Assembly: GCF_040954645.1 (NCBI RefSeq)
Contig: NC_092804.1
Location: 147,507,108 to 147,571,107, forward strand
From: Diabrotica undecimpunctata
Lineage: Eukaryota > Arthropoda > Insecta > Coleoptera > Chrysomelidae
Length of the DNA: 64,000 nucleotides
Direction: 5' to 3'
The position numbers were made by a program, and so were the translations under genes. The notes under the pieces are model-generated. The model was given only the letters and a program-made list of their open reading frames with translations, was not told the origin of the DNA and ran no database searches. Below are positions 1-11,452 of this stretch, in pieces; within the stretch, counting starts at the first letter, position 1; each line of letters opens with the position of its first letter.

Positions 1-2
1 AT

Positions 3-500
3 GTTATGGTTGAACAAAATATTTCCTTTATTGAGGCAAAAGAATATTGTGAAATATCTTATTCTGGTATATCTGTAAACAATAGTTTTTCTATTTTATC
101 CAACTCCAATTTTCCGCCTTTACCAGCGATTGAATCTAAGTCTGGAAATTCTAACTCCCTTTTACACTCAAATTTTAAGAATAATAGCAATTACGTTTTG
201 CCCACCCATCCTACACGAAGTCCTACCGGCCATAGCAATAAAAAACGTCGAATTTCTAATGACACTCCTCCTCCACAACCGATGTTTCCGTTTCAGTTTG
301 GCCCTAATCAACCACTGCCTCGAAATAATAATCCACCAAATTATCAAAATTTAAATAACAAAAACATTGTAAAGTCAATTGCAGATTTTATAGTTGAATT
401 TTTAAAAGGTATTCATACCATTGAAGATATCAAAAATTTGAATAATGATTTAATTCAAACAGGAATAAATAAAGTGTTGGAGGACACATGTAAAAAGTAA
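3..500 (+). CDS. ORF1 C-terminal part of a non-LTR retrotransposon
   Basis: The frame is open to the window edge, so the start lies upstream and the 164 residues from the first Met are only the end of the protein. It is rich in Asn, Ser and Pro with a Lys/Arg patch (KKRR) near the middle. A helical C-terminus follows from about residue 120. I see no CCHC knuckles in the visible part. The call rests on position: the stop at 498-500 lies immediately before an endonuclease/RT ORF in a different frame, the usual ORF1-ORF2 layout of I/LOA/R1-type elements. ORF1 proteins of such elements bind RNA. That role is inferred here, not seen. Confidence 0.55.
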   Translation, partial: VMVEQNISFIEAKEYCEISYSGISVNNSFSILSNSNFPPLPAIESKSGNSNSLLHSNFKNNSNYVLPTHPTRSPTGHSNKKRRISNDTPPPQPMFPFQFGPNQPLPRNNNPPNYQNLNNKNIVKSIADFIVEFLKGIHTIEDIKNLNNDLIQTGINKVLEDTCKK

Positions 501-3500
501 CCTTCACTCCATTACCAAAGACATTAAATATTTGTCAGTGGAATGCACGTTCTGCTGTTTCGAATAAAAATAGTCTAATGCATTATCTTGTAAATAATAA
601 TATTGATGTAGCAATAATAAGTGAAACATGGTTTAAACCCAAAAAAGTATATAGTTTCGTAGGTTATAATGTAATTCGTAAAGATAGACAAGATGGTTTT
701 TCAGGAATTTGCATTTTGGTCAAAAAGTCGATTTCACACCTAGAATTAAGCATAGTTTCCAATTTTAATGTCGATCTTCTTGTTTGTGGTATTAATATCA
801 AATTCAACAATAAAACTTTAAGTATAATTTCCGTTTATAGGTCACCGGATATTAAAACCAACACAACTGATTGGGTAAATATTTTTTCGCAGTTTTCAAC
901 TCCATGTATTATTGGTGGGGATTTTAACGCGCATCATGCTACTTGGGGATCCCATAAAAACAATTCTATTGGTAAACAACTCATTGAAGCAAGCAATAAT
1001 TGTGATTTTGTAGTTATGAATACTGGCGAACCCACGTGTATTACTCGGCCAGGATGCAATGATTCTATGATAGATGTTACCTTTTGCTCCTCGGACGTAG
1101 CTAGTGATATAGATTGGGCAGTTTACTCTGACACACTTGGATCGAATCATTTTATGATAAAAATAACTCTTGCAATGCAGCAAATTCCGCAGGACATCAC
1201 AATTCCGCGATATAGATGGAACCTAAAAGGAGCTAATTGGGAACAATATAAAGAGTTTGTGGAAGACTACTTTTATAACTTTACTGATGCAGAATATCCA
1301 ACCACCAAAGAAAAATATGCATTCTTAATCAATTGTATAAATAATGCGGCACAAAGAACTTTAAAAGAATACAGACCGTTTAAGTGCAAAAATCGAACAC
1401 CTTCACCTTGGTGGGATGCAGAATGTGACAACATAATTTCTGAAAGGAAACATGTACTGCAAGTATACAAAGAAAACCCCACAAAAGATAATTTTCTTGC
1501 ATACCAAAAATGCATGGCACTTACTAAACGAACATTAAAAGAAAAAGCTAAAAAAAGTTGGATTGAATGGTGTTCCAATCTCAACAAAAATACTCCAACT
1601 AGCATGATATGGAAACAAGCAAAAAAAATGAATCGTAAAACAATAAACATTGGTAAGCCACATAATGATGATTTAATAGATGAGTTTTTTAATCATGTAG
1701 CTCCCCAGACTGTTCCTTTCACTTTAAATATCGAACATACGATCTTAGATAAAAAACATTTTTTGGCAAATAATTTTCACATTAATGAACTAAATTATGC
1801 TTTAAGAAATAAAAAAAGTACTGCCCCGGGTTTTGATCAAATAAAGTATCCGATGTTAGAGAACCTACCAATTATAGCAAAAAGTTTTCTTCTACAAATT
1901 TTTGATGAGATGCTTGCAGGTGAGTGCATTGAAGATTTTAGGAAAATTATAATCACACCGATTCCTAAACAAGGTAAAGACCCTAACTTGGCCCATTCTT
2001 ATAGACCAATTTCTCTGCTATCATGTGTGCAAAAAACTTTCGAACGTATGATAAAACATAGGCTGGAATGGTGGCTACATAAAAAAGACCTGCTTACGCC
2101 CTGTCAATTTGCATACAAAAGAGGAGTGGGTACGCTAGATGCACTTACAACCTTAGTAACAAATATTCAAAATAATTTCTCTAGAAATAACTTTCTTCCA
2201 ACAATTTTTATTGATATTGAGAAAGCATATGACACCTTAAACTTAAATATTTTGAGTAAAAAAATGATTATTGATTTTAACATTCCTAAGGCAATAGTGT
2301 ATGCTATTATCGGATTATATTCAGAAAGACATGTTTATGTCAGGGATTTTAACAACCATTTATTAGGCCCAAGATATGTTTTCACAGGAATTCCACAAGG
2401 AGCTGTCTTAAGTCCTTTTCTTTTCAATTTATACACAGCTGACCTACATAAATTAAAGTTGGAAAAATATCCTTTTAAGATCATCCAATATGCAGATGAC
2501 TTCTGCGTTTACTGTGAAACAAAGAAGAGAGATGAAGCTTTTGGATTTTTAATGGATACCTACAACGTTGTAGAAATATGGTTGGAAGAAAATCACCTTC
2601 AGCTGTCGGCCACAAAATCAGCAGTGACCATTTTCAGTAGACATAATATTCCCAATATCGAAACATTTATAGTAAAACAGCGAGAAATTCCTTTTAAAAA
2701 GGTAATTAAATATTTGGGCATTATACTGGATCACAAGCTCACATGGAAATTTCACATAGAATATATGTTAAATAGATGTGAAAAAGGCCTAAACTTTCTG
2801 AAAATGACAACTAAAACTTGGTGGGGAACAGATGTTCAGACTTCCTTACTTTTTTATAGAACTTACATTCGCTCTATCATAGATTATGGATGTTGGTTAT
2901 ATGGATCTGCCAGCAAGAACTTACTAAACAAATTAAACATATTTATAAACCAGTGTTTGCGTATCTGTATTGGTGCCATGAAGACAACTCCTATTCAGCC
3001 CCTTTATGTTGAAGCACGTGAGCCTCCAATTTCTCTTAGAAGACATTTCTTGGCCGAAAAATTTTTACTGAAAATTAAACACCAGAACACTTTCCATTAT
3101 ACCGAATTAACCAATTTAAACAATTATGATTTAACGAATAAATATTGGATTAAGAAAAATTCTCCAACCCTATGTGAAGCTCTTAGAGAAAACACAGTTT
3201 GTGCTGATGAAGCTATTAATTTAAAATCACACACAGATATAAATGATTTTGAAGCTCTTTTTTATAGCGTTAAATTTATTAAACCAAATTATGTTAACAC
3301 TGGAAGAGCAAATAACAACATTATAACAAGCATCTTATCCAATTGGGATTACTACAGTACTATCTACACGGATGCCTCCAAATCAGAAGACGGTACAGGA
3401 TGTGCCTTTTACATCCCCATGGAGAAGGTAGAAAAAATGTTCAAATTAAAAGCAAATATTTCCATATTTAGTGCGGAAGCAATTGCCATATATCAAGCCC

Positions 3501-4222
3501 TACTTTTTGTTTCTAACAGAGATTCCTCCGTTATTATTGTTTCAGATTCTATGTCAGTTCTCACAGCCATTAACCAACCTTTTGTTCCAACCACATACTC
3601 CAATCCCTACATAATATTAATTAAAAAATTAGTTAAACACTTTAAGGAAAATAAAAAAAATGTGATATTTATATGGGCCAAAGCACACAGTGGAATTAAA
3701 CATAATGAACATGTGGACCAACTAGCCAAATTAAGTATTTATTCAGTGGATACCACAGAATTTCTACCCAGTATTTCTGATTTGGTTGCTTCACGCAAGG
3801 CAGTTTTAAAATATAAATGGAGTGACCTATGGTCTGAGTTTTGTTTTACCAACCCAAATAGATACACTTCTTTACACACAACTGTCCCTGTTGCACATTG
3901 GCACAGAACTTATAATGTCCCTAGGCGTTATATAACAACCATATCTAGGCTTAAATTTGGACATGCTTGTTTTCCTGCTCATCTTGCAAGGATTCATGTG
4001 ATCGGGAGTAAAAACTGTGTGGAATGTGGAGTAGAAGGTGACCTAGATCATGTAATTTTTGGTTGTTCCAAATATAATTTGGAATCCACCTTATTATATA
4101 ATAATATAGTTCGTATTACCGGTAAATCTCCGTTTAACGTTTTATCTGCCCTAGCGACTCAAAATAGATTAATTTACGATTGCATAATCGATTTTTTGAC
4201 CAAATGTAATATTTTTCTTTAG
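494..4222 (+). CDS. ORF2 polyprotein: AP endonuclease, reverse transcriptase, RNase H
   Basis: One uninterrupted frame. Numbering from the first Met at 578 (1,214 residues): the endonuclease has SETW (E16), GGDFNA (D115, N117) and a degenerate SNHF where SDH is usual. The RT carries PQGAVLSPFLF and the active site YADD (638-641). RNase H follows with YTDAS (D932), SAEA (E967), SDS (D990) and D1047. A CxxC-H-C tail starts at C1147. An RT followed by RNase H and a Cys/His tail points to the I/LOA group rather than classical jockey. The endonuclease begins before the Met: codons from 530 read ICQWNARS, so the catalytic Asn precedes any ATG. No stops or frameshifts are visible, so this is the youngest-looking LINE in the window. 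Confidence 0.9.
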   Translation, partial: KVTFTPLPKTLNICQWNARSAVSNKNSLMHYLVNNNIDVAIISETWFKPKKVYSFVGYNVIRKDRQDGFSGICILVKKSISHLELSIVSNFNVDLLVCGINIKFNNKTLSIISVYRSPDIKTNTTDWVNIFSQFSTPCIIGGDFNAHHATWGSHKNNSIGKQLIEASNNCDFVVMNTGEPTCITRPGCNDSMIDVTFCSSDVASDIDWAVYSDTLGSNHFMIKITLAMQQIPQDITIPRYRWNLKGANWEQYKEFVEDYFYNFTDAEYPTTKEKYAFLINCINNAAQRTLKEYRPFKCKNRTPSPWWDAECDNIISERKHVLQVYKENPTKDNFLAYQKCMALTKRTLKEKAKKSWIEWCSNLNKNTPTSMIWKQAKKMNRKTINIGKPHNDDLIDEFFNHVAPQTVPFTLNIEHTILDKKHFLANNFHINELNYALRNKKSTAPGFDQIKYPMLENLPIIAKSFLLQIFDEMLAGECIEDFRKIIITPIPKQGKDPNLAHSYRPISLLSCVQKTFERMIKHRLEWWLHKKDLLTPCQFAYKRGVGTLDALTTLVTNIQNNFSRNNFLPTIFIDIEKAYDTLNLNILSKKMIIDFNIPKAIVYAIIGLYSERHVYVRDFNNHLLGPRYVFTGIPQGAVLSPFLFNLYTADLHKLKLEKYPFKIIQYADDFCVYCETKKRDEAFGFLMDTYNVVEIWLEENHLQLSATKSAVTIFSRHNIPNIETFIVKQREIPFKKVIKYLGIILDHKLTWKFHIEYMLNRCEKGLNFLKMTTKTWWGTDVQTSLLFYRTYIRSIIDYGCWLYGSASKNLLNKLNIFINQCLRICIGAMKTTPIQPLYVEAREPPISLRRHFLAEKFLLKIKHQNTFHYTELTNLNNYDLTNKYWIKKNSPTLCEALRENTVCADEAINLKSHTDINDFEALFYSVKFIKPNYVNTGRANNNIITSILSNWDYYSTIYTDASKSEDGTGCAFYIPMEKVEKMFKLKANISIFSAEAIAIYQALLFVSNRDSSVIIVSDSMSVLTAINQPFVPTTYSNPYIILIKKLVKHFKENKKNVIFIWAKAHSGIKHNEHVDQLAKLSIYSVDTTEFLPSISDLVASRKAVLKYKWSDLWSEFCFTNPNRYTSLHTTVPVAHWHRTYNVPRRYITTISRLKFGHACFPAHLARIHVIGSKNCVECGVEGDLDHVIFGCSKYNLESTLLYNNIVRITGKSPFNVLSALATQNRLIYDCIIDFLTKCNIFL

Positions 4223-4554
4223 TTAAAAAACTGGTTTTTACTTTTTACCTTTGTTTTCTCTAATTTATATGTTTAATCCTATTTACCGTGGCCTAGTTCT
4301 GTGTATGTTATATATTATAATGTCCTGATGGTCCCCTGGACGTGAAACGAGTGACCCATGTTAATTGTATATGTTTATGGATATATGTGTGTATGTATTA
4401 TTTATATTTTTTCTCTTCTTTTTGTTAAATGTTGTAAATTTATCTATTTTAGTCTATTCGATTGCAAATAACTCAAAAACTTTTTACTGTACCTAATGAG
4501 ATTAAAAGATCATGTAACTGGCTGTATGGCAAACAGCCGAAGCCATAAAAAAAA
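4223..4554 (+). other. 3' UTR and 3' end of the non-LTR element
   Basis: Downstream of the ORF2 stop, the sequence ends in a small perfect hairpin: GGCTGT at 4520-4525 pairs with ACAGCC at 4533-4538 around a 7-base loop. GCCAT and eight A residues (4547-4554) follow. A terminal stem-loop plus short A tail is typical of the 3' end recognised by the element's own RT. I could not find the matching 5' duplication because the element starts outside the window. Confidence 0.6.
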
Positions 4555-6069
4555 CCATTACACACAGAAAAAATCTTTTCATATCAATGCTATGCTCATT
4601 AAAAAAATTTACAGTAAATGGTAAATGTTTTTAGGGTCATTTATTTTTTCGGACATGCGTATTTACGAGGTCCACAAAGTTTTGAAACATCTTTACTGGC
4701 CGGCCAGTGCCACTGTGGTGGGGGTAAAGATGACTAATGCGAAATGCGGTACAATGCATGGCGCCGCTCTACACTACTGTAATCTGATTAAATACATAAA
4801 TAGAAACATAATTATATTATAACTCGCAAATTTTGTTTTACTGCCTAGCAGTCTGAGGGCCGCGAAAAATCGCTCTGAGGGCTGGTCTAAAACCTAAGGT
4901 CATCAGATTTCATATTTTATCAATTTTATATGAGGTACGTTAAAAATTACAAATTTCACTCAGGAATAAAGTACCTTTATTTTTCAGAATATTAAAAATT
5001 TTTGTTATGAAAAGTTTCCTTCTTCTAATTAAATTTTCTTTTCATTATCAAGAGTCATGTTTTTTGACGTACCTCGTAAAAGATTGAAACAATATATTAT
5101 TTGATAATTACATCTTAGAATATAGATGATGCAGAACTTTTTATGAAGAATAACTTTTTTTGTAAAATGAATAACAAAAGAGTTATCATACTCGTGTTTG
5201 TAATAAATAAAAAGTATGTTATGTTATGGGTATTGGTGTATATATCGTAGAATCATCTCGTAATTTTCACAGTAGGGTGATCTCTCATCGTAGTGACATA
5301 AAAACCAATTAAATAAATTCATGTGCACTTACAGAACATGCATTAACTTTGAAACATGAGTTTAATTTCGAATATTCCTGTATTTTAGCAAAAGAAAAAA
5401 TCCATTGAAAACGTGTTTTGTTGGAAATGTGTTTCATAAAATCAAGTACGTCATGCATAAATAAAAAGTCTGACATAGATAGACTGAGCAACATTTATTG
5501 TTATTTACTGAAAAACATCAAAAATAAAATAAGTATTTACTTATACATATGCACTCTAAAATACACATGCATAACAGGTTGCATGCCATTAAGACAGGTT
5601 TAAAAATTAAAAATTGCCCAGTATGGCTCTCTTGGTTTTTTGAAAATAAATACAATATTAAGAACACCTAATTACATTTTAATCTTATTGTTTTTTCTTC
5701 CTGTTCTCTATGTATCAGAGTTGAAACACACAATCAAAAGATGTCATAAAATTAACAAAAATTTTTACTTTCCTTACCAAAATTTTGGAATGTATTTTAT
5801 GTTTGTGTTATTAATGTTGAGGGTCAAAGCTTATTATAAATAATCTCAACGACTAGTAAGTTGCACTGACGAATTGTGATATTTTGTAAATATTTACATA
5901 TTCTTTTTATCTATATTACAGCGTCTCGAAAAAGGAACAAAACGATTCCAAAAGCTAGACAAAAAGTCGAAAGACTGTTTCTTTAACATCCCGGCCAACC
6001 TTCTGACTACACCCCTAATAAACTGGTTGTTTGTTTATATTGAAAGTCACTAATATCCAGTATTTCTTG

Positions 6070-6074
<5 letters not shown>
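4555..6074. other. no gene recognised
   Basis: AT-rich non-coding sequence with only short chance ORFs. A locally GC-richer patch (about 4685-4770) shows no recognisable coding. Nothing here could be assigned. Confidence 0.5.

Positions 6075-6149
<75 letters not shown>
6075..6149. repeat. (AT)n microsatellite
   Basis: About 37 uninterrupted AT units. The flank just after it (about 6154-6168) shares roughly 15 bases with a stretch at about 21315-21330, which hints that both belong to one unrecognised repeat family. Confidence 0.95.
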
Positions 6150-6152
<3 letters not shown>

Positions 6153-6652
6153 TGGAAGAACGTATAAATATAGATTTTAAGTTTATTGGACACTAGTAAG
6201 TTATAGCTATAGCTTGTAATTTAAATGAAAATGGAAGGTATGACAAAAAAATGTCAGAAGAAATAAAGATAAAAGTGCCTTCACTGGCTCTTGCTACTAC
6301 AATATTAAATTGATCCTTATAATAGTGGTACCCCTAGATGAACTGATGAAATTTAGAATTCTTTGCATTGTTTTTTTGCAAGCATATAATGTCTGGTTTA
6401 AATTGTGATGTTATGTGTTGGTTTCTCTCCAGCCAAGGAAGAGCCATTTCAATTCCACTGAAGTAGCTTGAATATGAAAATAAACAAAATATGAAATGAA
6501 AATATACAAAGGGAAGAAACAAAAAATAAATGCGAGAGAAAGAGGGGGATATCTATTTATTTGGCATATTGTGATTAGATTCGATATCAGAGGGGTTATC
6601 GGAGAAAGCAGTGTCTTAAAAGTCAATGGGCGTAGGCTGTTTAAATTTTTTC
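6150..6652. other. no gene recognised
   Basis: AT-rich spacer that served as the target of the jockey insertion that follows. Open frames here are short and resemble nothing I know. Confidence 0.45.
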
Positions 6653-6664
6653 AAGATGCTAGTG

Positions 6665-7605
6665 TCCCCAGCTATACCTCATACACACGGCTGATATCCC
6701 AACAACAAATACTGCTACAGTAGCTATGTTCGCAGATGATACCGCTTAATAGCTATCGATGACGACTAAGCTACTAAACTAGTCTCAGGAAACCTTCAAA
6801 TACACCTGAATCTGCTATACGATTGGATAAATAGATCGAAAATCAAAGTTAACGTCACCAAGTCTAATCAAATTACATTCACGGACAGAAACGCTATATG
6901 CCCGAGAAATACACTTAACGAAATATTACTAACACTAAAAATAAAAGTCAAATATCTGAGAATGACAGTTGACCAAAATCTGACTTGGAAAGCACACATT
7001 CTGGCAAAAAAAAACCATATTAACATGAAAATTCGCCAAATGAATGGGCTAATTCGCCGAAAATCGCAGCTATTTACAGATAATAAACTTCTTGTATATA
7101 AGTGCATAATAAAGACCATATGGACATATAGAGTGCAACTATAGGGCTGTGCCAAGCAAATTCTTCTAATACCAAAATCATTCAAAAAATCTAATCCAAG
7201 ATCCAATACTGATTTTCAACGCACCGTGGTACGATAGGAACAAAACATTACATGACGACTCTGGTCTACCGTTCGTTGCAGAAGAAATAAGCAGACTAAC
7301 AGGAAACTATCTAGAAGACCTGCCAGCCCACCGCAACGAGGAAGCAAGGCAACTACACCTCCAACCAGAAGTCAGACGAAGATAAAAGACACACTGACCA
7401 ACAGACTTCATTCTTTAATTTCAGCTTTAATTGTAATTTTAATTTCAATATTACTTTCAAATTTAATTCCACAATAATTTAGTTTGTTAGTGTTAGTATT
7501 GTGAGTGTTATCCGTGGATAATTTCTCTTCTCATGTATCTACAATATTCACACTTACTAATAGCTTTCAATAGAAAATTGTAAATTTGCAAATTTAATAA
7601 AAAAA
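6665..7605 (+). pseudogene. 5'-truncated jockey-type LINE, RT C-terminal remnant
   Basis: Translation gives MFADDTA (RT active site, about 6725-6748) followed at once by two stops. The conserved post-RT segment follows with DQNLTWKAHI, KIRQMNGLIRRKS and YKCIIKTIWTY (6965-7130), then a degraded tail rich in Arg/Glu up to about 7385. The 3' end is nine A residues at 7599-7607. The insert is bracketed by a direct repeat AAGATGCT(A/T)GTG at 6653-6664 and 7606-7617 (11 of 12 identical), which fits a target-site duplication. The copy is therefore a 5'-truncated insertion of about 0.95 kb with only the last part of ORF2. It is inactive. Confidence 0.85.
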
Positions 7606-7617
7606 AAGATGCTTGTG

Positions 7618-8900
7618 ATACAGTTTTTTAATGATCTTTCCTTTGTACCTATGTAGAGCTAGAAGTCCTTTTAATTAGTACTTTTAAATACCATCTATGT
7701 TGAAGGCATTGAGCTAATTGTAGTACAATTGAGTGTAAAATTAGGTGGATTATCTTTGTAAACCGTTTCTACATTTTATAACTGAAATACATTAAGCTTT
7801 CACTTAATAATCCGATTGCGACTTTTTATGGTTGGTTTAGGTGGAATTGAGAATGTCGAACGGTGTTATAATAGGTTTTACCTACCAGCTATTGTTTTGT
7901 TGGACATTGTTTATATATAATTTAGAAATAGTTACGTTGAGCATGTTCTGAAATTTTTTAACTGATTTTTTTAAAGTGAATTAACAAAAAATGAATTTTT
8001 ATCGTATGCTGAACTATGCTGGCAACATAATTTCTTTCTTTACGGTACAAAATAAAGATAACTTCTCGTTATCTAAAAAGAAATCTTGAATGAAGATATT
8101 ACTTTTTACAAAAGTCATGTTTCGGAAACGATAAAATTGGAAAATGTAAACGATCGGTAGAAAAATTTAATTTTTTGCGTACATTGTAGGATTTTACAAG
8201 GAAATATGCCTATACCAAAAATAAACAAAAGTTTCCTCTCGGATGCTAATATCCTTGGATACATTTCCCATTTTATTTCAAACTCGATATACTAGAATTT
8301 TTTTCATAAACTCTTTCGTTCACCGTAGAGTGAACAAGCTAAAAATGTATTTTGAAATATTTTGTAAACAGACATTCCTATCTGACGTGCCTTATATGTT
8401 TTTTATTAAAAACCCTTTGATATTTCAAAAGTAAAATATTTAATATTCATTCATGTCACGTTTTCTGTTGGATATTTTGTGCTGACATATAACGCAAATA
8501 GTCTTTATTGTACCTTCAAAATTTATTACTTAATAAACATTTCTTCTAGTTTGACGGCTTGATTTTACAAATTATATTGAAAGTAATAATGCTTCAATGA
8601 CAATTGTAAAATTAAAATTATTTTCATTTAAGCTTTAGTTTTCATAAAAATACTCTTAAAGTTTATTTAAAACCATCGTTACAAACAATATTTTAACGGA
8701 CCTTTTATTTTGCCTTTGTATTTTCAGAAATCTTGTATCAGGGAAACATAGAACTCTCCGATAGCAACAGTAGGTTCTACAGACGCTACTTTGTTTTGCC
8801 GAAGTCCTATGTTTAGGACACTGATCCGATTGGTATCATTAAGATATATTTAGGACAGATTAAGTGTCCGAAACCGCACACAGTGGTGCCCACATTAAGA
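7618..8900. other. no gene recognised
   Basis: AT-rich non-coding sequence. From about 8750 the composition becomes less AT-rich, possibly the decayed 5' part of the LINE that follows, but no motif is readable. Confidence 0.4.
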
Positions 8901-8939
8901 AACAACAAGGTCGATCTGACCTTTATCCGCCAATACTAA

Positions 8940-11440
8940 ATCTGCCCTCTTCTACTGTGTGATAGGAACAGTCAACTGTGCGGGTATCGCATGTCGGTAG
9001 GAAGAGAGTACTGATTAAACAGTTGCTCTTTTCCGAAAACATCCAAGTCCTTTCCCTTGCCGACACAAGATTAAAAGATACACCTAATTTCACTAGCTAC
9101 TTAGTGTTCCATACAGCAAAATGTCAAATAGGCCACGGTAATGTCATTTTAGTACACAGAAGTATTCCCATATCCTTACATACACTTCCTTCTCAAATCC
9201 TATTCCCAGACACGGACTTCATAATAGCAGTTGACTTATCTAAACAACAACACCATCACAATAATCTCGTACTGTAGATATCCAAATCAGCCCCTCTTAA
9301 AGCCGCTGATCGAGTATTTTTTAACACTCGACAGGGCGGTGCTAATGGGTGACTTCAATAGCAGACACATCCAATTTGGTGACATTCTAACATCCCAGGC
9401 AGACAACCCTCAGACCTGCTTCTGGATCTGCCGATCTCAAGGAAACCAAAAACATGTTTTTCGGGCACCAGGGAACATCTATCGTCGACCATATTCTCTG
9501 TACTGACACAGTGGTGGACAGTTTCAAGGATGAATGCTACATTCGCGACTCGATAACCTCTGACCACTTCCCACTGATAGTCAAAACCAACTTCAACTCT
9601 TTCCCTCTACTAATATCTGCTGTATATAGACGAGATTATCGCAAAGCAAATTGGGAACTTTTCCAAGAGTTCATCAACCACAACATTCCAGAGTTAGGTG
9701 ATATGTCAAAAACTTACCAGGTTGACACAGGGATTTCAAAAGTTGAGAGCGTCCTACGCGAGGCTTCATCCCTAGCAATTTTCCCCATAAAAGTAAATTA
9801 GTATACTCCAATGCTTTTACAGCACATCCTCGCTAAAATCCGTATGAAGCGCAGATTAATCAGACAGTAAAAAAGATACCGAGACCCCTACATCAAAACA
9901 GAATATAACCGTCTCTCTGCTTCCATAATGTTGGAGGTTAACAAGTTGAAACAAAATCAGTAAAGATGAGTTACCTCTAACTTGGATCACAGAGAAGGTA
10001 TAAAATTCAGGAACAAATTTAAAACCCTAACTTAGCAAAAGTCAAGGCCTCCCTCTCATCTAGTAATCGATAATATGATTTTTTCAAATCCTCTAAACAA
10101 AGCTCAAGCTTTGAAAAATACACTCCAGGCAACATTTATTTCATCAGATAACCCTAACTTCAAAAAATGGTTTAAACTCGACACCGAAAGAAAAGTGAAA
10201 GACATACTCTACTAGCCCATTTAGCACTTTAGAGACTATAATATACAACATCCAATTTTGGCTCCTGTGCAAATGGACACCGTCAGGCAGATGTACAACA
10301 TTGGTTGCACATCACATCTCCTGGGCTAGATGGCATACATAGGAGATGCCTCGAAAAACTCCCATAGAGCATAATCCCGCTGCTCACTATTATAGTCAAT
10401 GCATGTCTTTTGCTGTGTTAATTTCCTACTCCTTGGAAAGTGGCCAGCACAATCATGATCCCTAAACCAGGGAAACCCTTAACCAGCACTGAATCCTACA
10501 GACCAATTTCACTCCTAAATACACTAGAAAGTCTACGAGAGAATCCTTAAGGAGAAACTCCTAGAATTCCTATATGCAAACAACATCATCCCAAAATTCT
10601 AATTTGGATTCATAGCTGATCACTCCACACAAAATGCATTGGCTGAAGCAGCAACATTGGTATCCAGAGCACTCAATGGAAAAGGCAAAACCGCCATAGG
10701 CATATTCCTAGACATGCAGAAGGCCGTCGATCAGGTCTGACATGCAGGTCTGATCAAAAAACTCCGCCCTGCTGGACTGCCAATCACTTTTCTAAGAAAC
10801 ATTCACTCATATCTCTCCAATCGGACTATGAGAGTTAAAATCAGCGACCAACATTCTACCCACTTTACTCCGCTTGCTGGAGTATCACAAGGCTCAATCC
10901 TTTACACAGTTTATAACAGTAACCTCCCACGCCCTTACGATCAAAAAGAATTAATCCTCATATACGCTGACGACACAGCATTGCTCGCCTCAGGCACAGT
11001 AGGGGGAACTATAAGGAGCTACTCTGCATTCAGTAGGTCTTAAATCCAACTTGACAAAATTGTTAAGTGGTGCAACAAATGGAGTTACGCTCAACCCTAC
11101 CAAGGCACAAATCATCCTCTTCAGATATCCGGGATCCAGGATCGAAGACGATGGTAACCAGATTTGACCGCCCCATGAGTTAGATTAACCTTCTTCTTTA
11201 TGTGCCGTCTTCCACCGAAGGTTGGCGACCATCAAACCATTTGAAACCATTCTCTCAAGTTTTTCAGCCAGGATTTCTTCTTTCTGCCCAAACCTATTCT
11301 ACCTTTAATCTTGCCTTCCACGATAAGCTGTAGCAGACTGTACTTATCATTACGGTACACATGGCCCAGGTACAGGAACAGTTGTTAACAATTAGATTAA
11401 CCAATAACTTGAAAGTCGATATCTTCTAGCAAGATTAAGG
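8940..11440 (+). pseudogene. degenerate jockey-type LINE ORF2
   Basis: Pieces in shifting frames together follow a jockey ORF2. The endonuclease pieces are ENIQVLSLADTRL (about 9040), VLMGDFNSRH (about 9340) and TSDHFPLIVKTNF (about 9560). RT pieces are SPGLDGIHRRCLEKLP (about 10320), PKPGKPL followed by SYRPISLLN (about 10460-10520), LDMQKA (about 10710), GVSQGSIL (about 10880) and LIYADDTALLA (about 10960). At least half a dozen frameshifts or stops separate them, so this is an old copy. It carries the nested insert at 11191-11391. It fades near 11440, where the next element starts. Confidence 0.85.
11191..11391 (-). mobile_element. short 3' fragment of an RTE-like LINE, nested
   Basis: A 201 bp insert flanked by a perfect 11 bp direct repeat TTAGATTAACC (11180-11190 and 11392-11402) inside the jockey remnant. 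On + it begins with a TTCTTC run and a CCGAAGGTTGGCGA motif that recurs at about 24470 (CGAAGGTTGGCGA), where the minus strand encodes the C-terminus of an RTE-like RT. This is the 3' end of the same family in minus orientation, heavily 5'-truncated, with a short AAGAAG-type tail. Confidence 0.75.
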
Positions 11441-11452
11441 GATCCGAATATC

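Noticed and set aside
4625..4822. 65-residue plus ORF in a GC-richer patch
   Set aside because: No recognisable motif, no splice or promoter context, length within chance.
6075..6149. (AT)n arrays as replication origins or promoters
   Set aside because: No supporting context; several such arrays occur and they look like simple repeat expansion.
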